Shown here in pieces: positions 54,181 to 64,000 of a stretch of 64,000 bases of DNA; position 1 is the stretch's first letter; every line of letters starts with the position of its first letter. The stretch is taken from the NCBI RefSeq assembly GCF_003255815.1, contig NC_037668.1:81417915-81481914 (forward strand), given 5' to 3'. Source of the DNA: Theropithecus gelada (lineage: Eukaryota; Chordata; Mammalia; Primates; Cercopithecidae). The position numbers were made by a program, and so were the translations under genes. A model generated the notes under the pieces. It was not told the origin of the DNA. It searched no databases and saw nothing but the letters and a program-made list of their open reading frames with translations.

Positions 54181-54834
54181 CATACTTTCACGGACAGATT
54201 TAGTCACAATTCTAGACTTCTTGCCTAGTTCTACACGTGCCCTTGAGTGAGTTGCTGCGGAGGGTGGGACCCTGGACACCCCCTGCTGCATGTGGAGCCA
54301 GATCCAGCCCATGCACTGGCTCCTGTCCTATGTGACATGGGCAAAGGGATTTCCCCTGAACTCATTTTCCGCATAAAAATCCAGGGACAACACGATGGCT
54401 TCCAGAGGGGATCTGAGGATTAAGGAAGACATGGATGGGGACCAACTCGCTGAAGGGCAGGGGATACAGCTCATGGTGACAGTGGTGTGCCTGCATCAGG
54501 GAAGTGAGACCCACTCGCCAATGCACTGAAGGATGTGGGTGCCTCCTTGCAGGGTGACCTCACTGAGCTCCTGTTTCCCACATGATGGCCAGGGACGCCT
54601 GAGGAGGCAGGGGGCTGGTGTAATTAGACATCGGTGACAGACAGGCTCACTCCTAAGAGCAGAGGAGCCAGAGGCAAGCCCAAGCCACAAACCTCGGCAG
54701 GGAGGGTGAGGATGACATTTCACTCCGCAGCAGCAGCCAGGAGCCATGGGGCACTGGGGAGGAGCGAGTGCTCCCTCAACACCATCTCTGCAGCCTCAGC
54801 CAAATGTCTGGGGACACATTCCTGAGCCACCTGG

Positions 54835-55015
54835 ATGGGGTGCAGCTTTGGATCAGGAAGACCAGGTTCAAGTCCCAGCCCTGCTGCTTACTCGCCTGTG
54901 TCCTCAGGCACATTACTCAGCCTCTCTGGTCCTGGAGGTGTCTTCTGGAAAACGGGGTTAACACTCCCTGTTTGCAGGTGTATTGCAACGACTACATGAG
55001 ATGAGAGATGGCAGG
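54835..55015 (+). mobile_element. MIR fragment
   Basis: 'ggttcaagtcccagccctgc', 'tgcttactcgcctgtgtcct' and 'ggaaaacggggttaacactc' match MIR well. Confidence 0.75.
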
Positions 55016-55119
55016 GCTCATCAATCTGGGCTTGGGACAGTGTCCATCCAGCAGTGCCAATACACCAGTGACAGGCGGCACACTCCATGCAACCGACACC
55101 AAGGTGCCTCTGCTCCCAT

Positions 55120-55465
55120 CATTCTCTTCTGCTCCCATCATTCTCTTTCCAGAATGTTCTTCTCCTGTCACTTCACCTGGCCAAGTCCTGCTCATCCTTC
55201 AAGCTTCAGCTCATAAGCCACCTCTTCCAGGGAGCCTTCCCAGAATTCCCTGTTGTTAAGACTAGGCTGCCCTGGGGTCCCCCACCACGCCCTTCCTTCC
55301 ATCACAGCCCCTGGACTCAGCATTGTAACTGCCGGGCTCTGCGCCTCTTTCTTCCCCTGACTGGGTGTGGGAGGCAGACACAGGATGGACCTGGTCCTGA
55401 CTGGCCTCTCATTCCAGGGCCCATCAAGGGACTAGACATACAGCAGGTGCTCAGGGCATGCCTGC
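55120..55465 (+). mobile_element. L2 fragment
   Basis: 'aagcttcagctcataagcca', 'cctcttccagggagccttcc' and 'gactagacatacagcaggtg'-type order (55433-55452) fit L2. Confidence 0.65.
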
Positions 55466-55559
55466 TGACTGCAACAGTGTGCTCCACCAGGGTTAGCCAC
55501 CCTTGTTTCACCTCACCACTGGGGAAGGAGAGAGGCTCTTTTCTTTTAAAATCCCAGAA

Positions 55560-55725
55560 GGTCTGCGTTGAAAGGGATGTTAGAGGAAGTCTACCCATTT
55601 TGCAGATGGGAAGAATGGGGCTGGATAAGGAGAAGATACCTGCTCAAGGCTGCCTGGTATGTCAGTGGTGACACAGAGACAGAGAGCCAGGGCTCCAGAC
55701 TCCCAGCCCAGTGCTCTCTGATCCG
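55560..55725 (-). mobile_element. MIR fragment (antisense)
   Basis: 'cccattttgcagatgggaag' and 'gagccagggctccagactcc' match antisense MIR-type elements. Confidence 0.6.
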
Positions 55726-56039
55726 TGGCCTCAGGGCTGTCTTCTCACAGTCACAGAAAGGGCAATAGCCAAGAGCTGCAGGCTCGATGGGGTTGAAGGT
55801 GGCAAGACCAACAGTGCACCCTAGTCTGGGCACCCCCATCTCCCCTCGTCAGCACCGAACCTGCCTGAGCTCTCCTGCACTTCTCACTGCTGGCTCCTGC
55901 CTTTGATGGACGGAAGGTGTCACTTACCTCCATCAGGCCCCACTTCCCAGGCCCTGACCCAGGCAGGGCTCCCCTAGCACTCCTACCCCTCCAGAACGTT
56001 ACCAATGGCCAAAGCCCTCTGGTGGGCCCCACAGGCCTA

Positions 56040-56275
56040 CTCAAGCCTGGGAACATATTTGCGAATGGCAGCGCAGTGGGTTTTCATCATCTTTGGTATG
56101 GCCGTACATTCTGGAATACAAACTTGGTGAATCAGGCTCAGACTGGGTTTAGCGAATTATATTTCCCTGCCTCTCCCTTTGTGCTGAGCCAAGCCTGGCT
56201 GTCAGAGATCACCAGAACAGAATGGCAGTGATTTCTCATTAAAAACATGGTTCATAAAGTCGATTTCTATTTTAC
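56040..56275. promoter_or_regulatory. Candidate regulatory block
   Basis: Repeat-free sequence with 'gtacattctggaatacaaac', 'gggtttagcgaattatattt' and 'gttcataaagtcgatttcta'. Compositionally like a conserved element; nothing functional can be shown. Confidence 0.25.
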
Positions 56276-57160
56276 TGTAGTAGCCAGGAGCAGCCAAACG
56301 TGGCCTAGTGGAGGCTGTCTCTGTGAGGGGGCAGCAGGGAGGGCTCGCGTTTTCTCATCTATGCTTTATTGTGTTTTCCATGTTTTCTGAAATAAGCATA
56401 TAAAACTTTTACAAATATTTGTTTTTCAAAACTCAAGGACAGACTCCTGCTTCTCCCTCCCACCTCCCTGCTGGCCGCTTCCTTTGCTGTTTTCGCACAG
56501 GGCCATTTCTGCTGAGTGCAGGCTGAATGTCTCCCCTCCAGCTGCCACACTCCATGGGACTCAGGGGCCAAAGATGATCTCACAGGGCCCTTCTGGCTCT
56601 GGCACTCCACACCCAGGGTGTGCCCCAGGGCACCTGAAGGTGGGGCTCAGGTGGGTGAGTACTGAGAGCCTCCCTTCGCACCAACACAGGACTTCGACCT
56701 TGCCACGCACATCTCTAATGGGAGACCCGGTCTGCATGCAACACTGAGTGAGGCTTTAGCATGTTACCGCTGGTATTCCCATGTCCACCATGGACAGGGG
56801 GCTCTCAGGGCAGGACTGAGAGAGGGACCACGTATCACGCGTGGACAACTGCTCCAGCTGTATGCTAATACCCACAACCTTGACTCATCCTGTGACAATG
56901 CTGCCATGCCACCAGGGTTATCCCTGCTCACATTTCTACCACTTTGTCATGCTGCCTTTGAACTCTGGGCCTGGCTATTGAGGACAGGTCTTGGAGGAGC
57001 TTAGAAGCTGCTGAGGTGCTCTGGCAAGGTAAGGGTTATAGATGGCCTCTGCTCTGGGAAGGCAAACCCAGAGGAAGGTCAAGTGTGGGCCAGATTTTCT
57101 GGCTGATGTTACGCTTGCGTCTGTTTCCCTGTGGTCATCCATGAACCTTCAATAAAGTCA
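56276..57160. other. No gene seen
   Basis: Unassigned intron without credible coding frames. Confidence 0.45.
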
Positions 57161-57162
57161 GT

Positions 57163-58093
57163 TAGTTTTTTACAGCTCTGTTGAGAGGTAGTTCACATAA
57201 TCATAAAATCCACCCATTTAAAGTGTACAATTCAGTGATTTTGAGTATATTCACAGCATTGTACAAGCATTACCACAATCAATTTTAGAATATTTTCATC
57301 ACTCCCAAAAGAAACCTTGCATCTACTAGCAGAGAGCACTCCCTATTCCTCTCCCTCCCAAATCCCTAGAAACCACTGATCTACTTTCTATTTCTATAGA
57401 TTTGTCTATTCTTGATACATCACATAAGTTGAATCATGCAATATGTGGTCTTTGGTGACTGGTTTCTTTCACTAGCATCATGTTTTCAAGGCATATCCAT
57501 GTTGTCACATGTGTCGATACTTCACTCTTTTTGATGGCTAAATAATATTCCATTGTATGGATATACCACATTTTATCTATCCATTCCTCCACTGATGGAC
57601 ATCTAGGTTGTTTCCACCTTTGGCTATTATGACAAATGCTGTTGTGAACATTCATGTACACGCTTTTCTGTGGACATTTGTTCTTATTTCTCTTTGCTCT
57701 ATACCTAGGAAAGACTTTGATGGATCATATGTTAAGCGTTGATCATTTGAGGAACTGCCAGACTGCTTTCCAAAGCTACTGCACAATTTTACATTCCTAT
57801 CAACAAGAGTTCCACTTTCTCCACCTCCTTGCCAACACTCGTTATTGGCATCTCTTTGATTCTAGCCCTCCTAGTGGGTGTGAAGTAGTAGCACCTTGTG
57901 TTTCCGATTTGCATTTTCCTGCTGGCTAATGCTGAGCAACTTTTCATGTGCTTTGGGCCATCTGTATCTCTTCTTTGGAGAAATGTCAGGTCAAGTTCCT
58001 TGCCTATTTTTAAGTTATGTTATCTTTTTCATTATTAAGTTGAAAGAGTTCTTAATATATTCTAGGTAAAACTCCCTTATTAGATATGTAATT
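57163..58093 (-). mobile_element. Old LINE-1 (L1M) 3' fragment, antisense
   Basis: The minus strand translates to the ORF2 C-terminus ('QPRCPSVEEWIDKMWYIHTM' then 'EYYLAIKKSE') near 57500-57620. The flanks match the widespread L1M 3' segment ('aaagtgtacaattcagtgat', 'ggttgtttccacctttggct'). It ends in the L1 block 'gagttcttaatatattctag'. Degenerate. Confidence 0.88.
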
Positions 58094-58109
58094 GCAAAAG
58101 CAAAGTCAA

Positions 58110-58315
58110 TTTTGAGCTGAAACAACAAAAGCTAACATTTCTTGGGTACTTCCAATGTTCCAGGCCCTATTTCAACTGCTTGTATGTGTATTATTTTAAC
58201 TCCCACAACTCCATGAGGTAAGTATAGTTGTTATTAATATCATCCCCATATTACAAATGGGCAAACAGAGGCACGGAGCAGCACCCTGCTCTGGTCACCC
58301 ACCTAGGAGGCCACA
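58110..58315 (-). mobile_element. MIR fragment (antisense)
   Basis: 'cttgggtacttccaatgttc', 'ccacaactccatgaggtaag' and 'gggcaaacagaggcacggag' match antisense MIR. Confidence 0.72.
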
Positions 58316-59050
58316 GAATGAAAGCCTAGGGCATTAGGGAGGGTCATACCTACCCTTTAGCTAATGCTCCAACCGGGAAGTGGTGCCCCTGTGGCAGCAG
58401 CAAGAGGCCCCTTAATGGGGACATGACTCCCTGATGGGCATCAGAGCCACCAGGTTCTGCCCAGCTCATGATATTTTCTCTCTCCTTTGCCAGCCCTGTA
58501 TTCAATTTTATTCGCGAAGAAGTCAGTTTCCTTATAGGCATGCATGCTCAAATTGGGTGGAAAAGGAATTTTCTTCCACAAGGGATTCCAGACACTGGCT
58601 CAGGAACCGACCCACTGCAAATCATAGATGATGATGTTTCAGAATGATGATGTCAGCACTAGAGGAAGCTCAGCTCCCATTAACACATTAGCAAGTGAGC
58701 ATCCCTGGCCTTGCTCTGCAGTAGGCCTCAGCTGGAAGAAGGTAGGGCTGCTGGGAACACAGGCCTCGAGGGCAGGCTTGCCCCAGGGTTGCAAGGGTTA
58801 GATATGACTGTGCGTAGAGGGAACACACATTCACACTGAGTTAGGTTCAAACTGCCCTTTGACATCTCCATTCTGGGCTCCTACCCAAGGCTGAGGCTGG
58901 AGGTCAGGCTAGTTTTATGCAAGAAGATGATAAATAAAATATTGGCGTTATGAACTATGAGTGGCGGAAGATGAGTACCACAGTCGGGGAAAAGCTGAGT
59001 GAACAGTGCCACAGTCCACACGCTGGACGATCATACTGCTGTGAAACCAC
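58316..59050. other. No gene seen; partly AT-rich
   Basis: Unassigned intron. 58490-58590 ('caattttattcgcgaagaag') is repeat-free and AT-rich. Confidence 0.4.
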
Positions 59051-59054
59051 GACT

Positions 59055-59230
59055 ATCAGGTACCATGGCACAATGGCAGATTTCTTAGTCATAATGCTAA
59101 GCCACCAACACAAATTATTAATAATCCTCTCAACAACTCCACAGGGAACGTGAGGCACAGAGAGGTGAAGTGCTGCATCCAAGATGAGGGGTGACAGGTT
59201 CAGACGCTCCCCACTCCAAAATCACAGCCA
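59055..59230 (-). mobile_element. MIR fragment (antisense)
   Basis: 'taataatcctctcaacaact' and 'cgtgaggcacagagaggtga' match antisense MIR. The Alu follows directly. Confidence 0.65.
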
Positions 59231-59231
59231 T

Positions 59232-59538
59232 CTTTTTTTTTTTTTTTTTTTTTTTTGAGACAGACTCTTGCTCTGTTGCCCAGGCTGGAGTGAAATGGCA
59301 CAATCTCGGTTCACTGCAACCTCTGCCTCCCAGGTTCAAGCAATTCTCCTGCCTCAGTCTCCCAAGTAGCTGGGATTATAGGTGCCCACCACCATGCCTG
59401 GCTAATTTTTATAGTTTTAGTAGAGACAGGGTTTCACCATGTTAGTCAGGCTGGTCTTGAACTCCTGACCTCAGGTGATTTGCTCACCTCGGCCTCCCAA
59501 GGTGCTGGGATTACAAGCATCAGCCACCGCGCCCGGCC
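59232..59538 (-). mobile_element. AluS-like SINE
   Basis: Antisense full-length Alu: a T-run of about 25, 'gagacagactcttgctctg', ending 'ccaccgcgcccggcc'. It is the only Alu between 31625 and 64000. Confidence 0.92.
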
Positions 59539-59559
59539 AGTGATTTTTTAAAAGATCCC

Positions 59560-59760
59560 CCGTGTTGAGCCCTCACTATGTGCCCGGCATTGTGCTGAGA
59601 GAGGGGCCAAAGGAAAACATTCCACCAAGGTGGTTTGAAGTCCTCTGTTCCCTTTTCCTCATTTGCCAAATTTCTAATATATGATTATGCCGCATTTATA
59701 CCAAGAAATTTAAAACATCTGCCTCTCAGGGTTGTTGTGAGGCCTGGGAACTGTGGTGGC
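59560..59760 (+). mobile_element. MIR/L2-type fragments
   Basis: 'gagccctcactatgtgcccg' then 'gcattgtgctgagagagggg' suggests an antisense L2/MIR end. 'ctcagggttgttgtgaggcc' is the MIR 3' block in sense orientation. Mixed and degraded. Confidence 0.45.
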
Positions 59761-60039
59761 TCATCTGCACCCGTGCTCGGGGTTGGAGGCCTTATGCAGA
59801 GGAGGGAGAATCGCAGGGCAAGGGCGGTCCCTCAGCCTCTACAGAACTGTGGGTCTTAGGCCACTCCCTTGCCCTCACCAAACAGGGTAACCAGCTCTGC
59901 CCTGATGCCTCCCTGGGCTTCCAGGAAAACACCAGGTCGGTTGCTCAGAGCCCTGGGGCTCAGAGCCATGGGGGACCAACAAGAAGCCCCGCGAAGGGGT
60001 TGCCTTTCTCAGGTCCTCAGAGTGCTCCGCAGAGCATGC

Positions 60040-60345
60040 TGGTAGTCCCTCCCTGTGAGGGCACTCCCGTTTGTGAGCCCTGTAGTCCAGCCTGCTCCCA
60101 CCTCTGCCCTCCCTCTGCCCGCCATTCAAGGCCCCTGTGTCAGGGCACAAACCCTGCTCTCCTCTGCCCTCTGTGCCCACCGCCTTCCCTGGATGTACCT
60201 GGTGGTTCTTGCCTCTGGGCCTCTGCACAAACCCATCCCTCCTACTGGGATGGCCTCTGACACCAATGCTCTCTTCACCCCCAGGCCCTGTTCAATCTCA
60301 TTCCTCCCAGAGGTCTTCCCAGATGCCCCCTGCAACAACATGCGT
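60040..60345 (+). mobile_element. L2 fragment
   Basis: 'gggcctctgcacaaacccat', 'ccctcctactgggatggcct' and 'cccagaggtcttcccagatg' follow L2 order. Confidence 0.58.
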
Positions 60346-60439
60346 GGTCCTTGCCTGAGGTGGAGGGAGTGGGACTGCAGGCTCTTGGGTTCAAATCAAA
60401 GTCTGGGCCAGCCAGAGGCTCATCTCTCCCAGCCAGGGC

Positions 60440-60609
60440 GATCCTGACACCAACACCCCTACACACAACACACACCCCTCAACGCACATCCAAACATCCC
60501 AGCACACACCTAAACACACACACACAAATCCAACACCAACTCACATTCCCACACCCAATACACAGGCGCATACACAAAATAGATTCTCAAACACGCCCTT
60601 CAAACACAT
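60440..60609. repeat. CA-rich low-complexity DNA
   Basis: 'acacacaacacacacccctc' and 'acacacctaaacacacacac'. Leads into the VNTR. Confidence 0.8.
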
Positions 60610-61540
60610 GCACATCATGACCACATATGCACAACTGACACACCGCACACTTGACACACCACACACCTGACACACTGCACATATGACAAACCGCATGCCT
60701 GACACACCGCACACCATGACCACATACACACACCTGACACACCACACACCTGACACACCACACACCATGACCACATACACACACCTGACACACCACACAC
60801 CTGACACACCACACACCATGACCACATAAACACACCTGAGACACCGCACACCTGACACACCACACACCATGACCACATACGCACACCTGACACACCGCAC
60901 ACCTGACACACCACACACCATGACCACATACGCACACCTGACACACCGCACACCTGACACACCACACACCATGACCACATACGTACACCTGACACGCTGC
61001 ACGCCTGGCATACCAAACACCTGACACACTGTACACCTGACACACCACACATCATGACCATACAAACACCTGACACACCGCACACCTGACACACCACACA
61101 CCATGACCATATATACACACTGACACACTGCACACCTGACACACCACACACCATGACCACATATGCACACCTGATACACTGCACACCTGACATACCACAC
61201 ACCTGACACACCGCACACCTGACACACCACACACCATGACCATATATGCACACACACTGCACACCTGACACACCACACACCATGACCGTATACACACACT
61301 GACACACTGTACACCTGACACACCACACACCATGACCACATACACACACTGACACACTGCACACCTGACACACCACACACCATGACCGTATACACACACT
61401 GACACACCGCACACCTGACACACCACACACCATGACCGTATACACACACTGACACACTGCACACCTGACACACCACACACCATGACCGTATACACACACT
61501 GACACACCACACACCTGACACACTGCACATATGACATACC
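60610..61540. repeat. VNTR with a 51-bp main period
   Basis: Units contain 'ccatgaccacata', 'cacctgacacaccgc' and 'acctgacacaccacacac'. 'catgaccaca' recurs every 51 bases at 60868, 60919 and 60970, and similar spacing continues elsewhere, with some longer or shorter units; roughly 15 copies in all. Because 51 is a multiple of three and stops are absent, the minus strand has a 353-codon open frame of Val/Cys/Ser repeats, which is an artefact. No gene is proposed. Confidence 0.93.
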
Positions 61541-62130
61541 CCAAACACCAACCACACTCTCAAAACTGCCCTCTCCAACACAAGCACCTGCCCCGTGAGC
61601 ACACTACAGCCCTAAACTCATGCTCAAATGTGTACACCAACACACACATGCCCACTCACCTGACCCAACCACACACATGCATGCACATAAGCTGGTGTGT
61701 GTTTGAAGGTGTGCTATGGGAGCGTGTGCTGGGTGTGGCCGTGTATACTAGCTGCTGGATGTGTGTGTCTGGGTGTGGTGCTGGGGGTGTCTGGGTGTGC
61801 TTTGGGTGATACGGAGGTGTGCATGGGTGTGCATGGGTACATGTCTGTCTCTGCCATATACTCCCCCTCCACACTTCGACATACATGTACCTAACTACAG
61901 AAGCACTCCATATTCACCCACCCACATTCTTGCACCCACTCAGAAAACTCCCCAACCAAACACACCCCAATCACACCCCCAAACTCTGTAACCATACACA
62001 TCCCAACATGCTGCAAACAGCAACCCCCCGATCCAGTCACATAAACACACATACCCGCTCCCTCTTAATCACCCCCAAAGCTTAACACATGCCCAGATAC
62101 ATTCAACAACACACACACACTGACTGTCAC
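61541..62130. repeat. CA-rich flanks around a TG-rich island
   Basis: 61541-61690 and 61855-62130 are CA-rich. 61692-61850 is TG-rich ('gctggtgtgtgtttgaaggt', 'gtgcatgggtgtgcatgggt'), so strand composition switches twice. Confidence 0.75.
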
Positions 62131-62399
62131 AGAAGCCCCGTTAAGCCCAAAGATGCAAGTCCCCTAGCCTCTCCCCTACCAGTTCCCAGGCCTCAGCACA
62201 CACCCCAACCCTAAACTGCTATAGGTGGAAAGTGTGTCCTGGTAGGAGGGGGACCAGGCAGGTCACTGAGAGCCCTCGCAAGGCCCCCCGCCACTCCTTT
62301 GCCTGGGCCAGCTCTACACAGCATGGCCCAGGTGGCAGGCAGCCAGCCAGCCCCCACCAGGCCTTCCTTCTCAGGTCCCCCTGCCCACATTCCCGCCTG

Positions 62400-62640
62400 C
62401 CCCAGGGGTTTATTCTTCTCCTGCTCATTGATGATGAAAATACTTTCAGCCAACCACAAAGATTGTTGTCTTAGTCTTTTAAAATAAAAACCAACAGATG
62501 CATTTGGGGACCCTCTGGTTTTCCTCTGGGGTGATTTACATGACCACAACCAGTTCTTGGAGAAGGAAAGCAAACATTCCCATGGCCTAATAGAAACACT
62601 TGCCCTCCACCATCCATCCTCCCAGCTGAATCGGCTTGTG
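62400..62640. promoter_or_regulatory. Candidate regulatory block, RUNX/SOX-like motifs
   Basis: Repeat-free AT-rich block. RUNX-type ACCACA occurs at about 62453-62458 and 62543-62548. 'acaaagattgttgt' (62456-62469) holds two SOX-like cores in opposite orientation. Also 'gatgatgaaaatactttc'. Suggestive only. Confidence 0.28.
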
Positions 62641-62859
62641 CCCACAGATGGCTCCCCAGGGCCCCTCCATCCCACTTAGAGGCCGAGGGGCCAGAGGAGG
62701 ATCCAGCTGGACCATACGCTGGCAGCCCCACACGAGACAATCTCTCTGAGAGCTCTTCTGTTTTTATTTTTGTCATCAGCCCTGGAAGAGGGAGTTGGAC
62801 AGGCAGAGACTAACTACCTCAGTGACAGAAAAGGAGACTCCCATGAAATCAGCTCATTT

Positions 62860-63000
62860 AAACATTTAGCAACCCTGGGAGGCAGCAAGTGGAGCTATCT
62901 CCATCTGACCGATGAGGAGACAGAGTTAGAGGCACAGGAACTACTAATGTGCTCCAGGAATCAGCTGGTGGCAGGACTCACTGTGTCAGGTGCACAGCTG
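62860..63000 (-). mobile_element. MIR fragment (antisense)
   Basis: 'gatgaggagacagagttaga' and 'gctatctccatctgaccgat' match antisense MIR. Confidence 0.6.
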
Positions 63001-63344
63001 ATGTTTCAGCTCTGGCTGGGATCACCAGCCTTCCTTGCCTTTCTAAAGATACCACTGCCCCACCTGGCTGGCTGAGAATGGCTCATCAGGAAAATGTAGA
63101 TCAACCCCATCCCCGTCAGCCTTGGTGAGCACACACTGTGCTTCACAGTGTTTATCCTTTCCAGGATAAACCTGGAAAGTGCAGCCTCAGGGCTGGAGAA
63201 GTTTGTGAGGTTATTCCCTCCAACCTTCCCCAGCACAGGAATCCACTCCATGGTGCCCTGCCCAGGTGCACCCAGCCTTGGTTCGCACGCCTGCTGAGAG
63301 CTGCTCTCCCACATGAGGGAAAAAAAAAAAAAGCCTTTCCTATT

Positions 63345-63412
63345 CTCTGTTCATCCGTCCATCCACCTATCCATACCACTAGGACCCATCCACCCACCCA
63401 TCTGCCATCCAT
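63345..63412. repeat. (CCAT)n/(CATC)n degenerate tetranucleotide
   Basis: 'catccgtccatccacctatc' then 'cccatccacccacccatctg'. Imperfect. Confidence 0.75.
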
Positions 63413-63414
63413 AG

Positions 63415-63870
63415 ACTATTTATCAAATACCTCCAAGAAGCTGAGCACCATTCTAGCTGCTGGTGACACAGAGGTGAGCAAGACACATGTGGTCTTGGTG
63501 CTTGCACAGCTCATGTGCCGGTGGGTTGACACAGACAGCAACCAAGTAAGCAAATGAGTAAGACAATGTCAGACCGTCTAAGTGCAATAGAAAAAAAAAG
63601 CCTGACCTTGTGGTACGGCAGGGAGTACTGGTGGGGAGGGGCCTTTGCGACTTGGAGGTGGTCAGGTCTGAAGAGCTGGCATTCCAGCAGAGAAATCAAG
63701 GATTCTCCTCCTTCTCAGGAGCTACCCCTAAGCTCTTGGGCCAGAGAATTCTGGATAAAGGGAATAGTCCATGTAAAGGCCTGTGGTGGGAAAGAGAGAG
63801 AGCAAGGAGGCCTGTGTGGCTGCAGCAGAACAGGCAGGGGGAGGATGGCCGGGGCCTCTGGAGAGGCAGG
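63415..63870 (-). mobile_element. L2 fragment (antisense)
   Basis: 'tatttatcaaatacctccaa', 'gagcaccattctagctgctg', 'ttggtgcttgcacagctcat' and 'ggccagagaattctggataa' follow antisense L2 from the 3' end upstream. Confidence 0.6.
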
Positions 63871-64000
63871 GGTGCTGGAGCTCGGACAGTATGCCTTGCT
63901 GGCCAGAGGGAGGATTTGGCTGGTGGTTCTGGGGGACAGGACTCCCTAAGATGGAGCCGTGTCAGCCTCAGCAGCCTCCCAGGTGTCCCTAAACAGAAAA

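Larger units (their letters stand above)
38574..64000 (-). other. GLIS1: GLIS1 large intron (continues past window)
   Basis: The acceptor is at 38575-38574. No donor or further GLIS1 exon is visible up to 64000. I searched the translated frames for the finger 1-2 protein (for example 'HMRVHSGEKPNKC') and did not see it. The intron is therefore at least 25.4 kb. Contents: MIR/L2 fossils, low-complexity CA blocks, an L1M fragment, one Alu and a VNTR. Confidence 0.85.

Noticed and set aside
60541..61602. A 353-codon minus-strand Val/Cys-rich open frame
   Set aside because: It is produced by the 51-bp tandem repeat, whose unit length is a multiple of three.
38574..64000. Further GLIS1 exons for fingers 1-2
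   Set aside because: No minus-strand frame with the expected finger sequence was seen, so they are placed outside the window.

Overview
This is nuclear genomic DNA from a primate, most likely an Old World monkey. Alu elements are abundant. The two youngest (6-307 and 4925-5238) carry variants I associate with cercopithecid AluY lineages: a 'cttgagccaccgcg' end, 'cccgtctcggcc', and 'gatctggccactgc' (a decayed form of 'gatccggccactgc'). The protein encoded is close to, but not identical with, human GLIS1 as I remember it.

The window holds one recognisable gene, GLIS1 (GLIS family Kruppel-like zinc finger transcription factor), on the minus strand and present only in part. Seven coding exons can be placed to the base: 38412-38573, 33291-33401, 29156-29288, 23183-23339, 18391-18569, 17669-17836 and 15125-15282. 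All have GT-AG junctions and compatible phases. Together they give 1068 nt, 355 residues plus a TGA stop. This equals residues 266-620 if the whole protein is 620 residues long like human. They encode most of zinc finger 3, all of fingers 4 and 5, and the complete Pro/Ser-rich C-terminal regulatory region. The exons for the N-terminus, fingers 1 and 2 and the start of finger 3 lie beyond position 64000.

Layout. 1-14735 is the 3' flank of the gene. It contains Alus, an antisense L1M fragment (824-3545), a 0.9 kb polypurine minisatellite with a 71-bp higher-order period (10640-11540), and two stretches that look like candidate regulatory DNA. 14736-15124 is the 3' UTR with an ATTAAA signal. 15125-38573 holds the seven exons and six introns, dominated by old MIR and L2 fragments with few Alus. 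38574-64000 is one intron that continues off the window. It contains MIR/L2 copies, CA-rich low-complexity blocks, an antisense L1M fragment (57163-58093), one Alu (59232-59538) and a 51-bp-period VNTR (about 60610-61540).

I found no tRNA, rRNA, CRISPR array, second gene or new multi-gene system. The many long open frames are repeats, low-complexity DNA or chance. The points most worth a second look are the two minisatellites, a double hairpin near 13743-13811, an imperfect inverted repeat flanking one GLIS1 exon, and several repeat-free AT-rich blocks with transcription-factor-like motif clusters.
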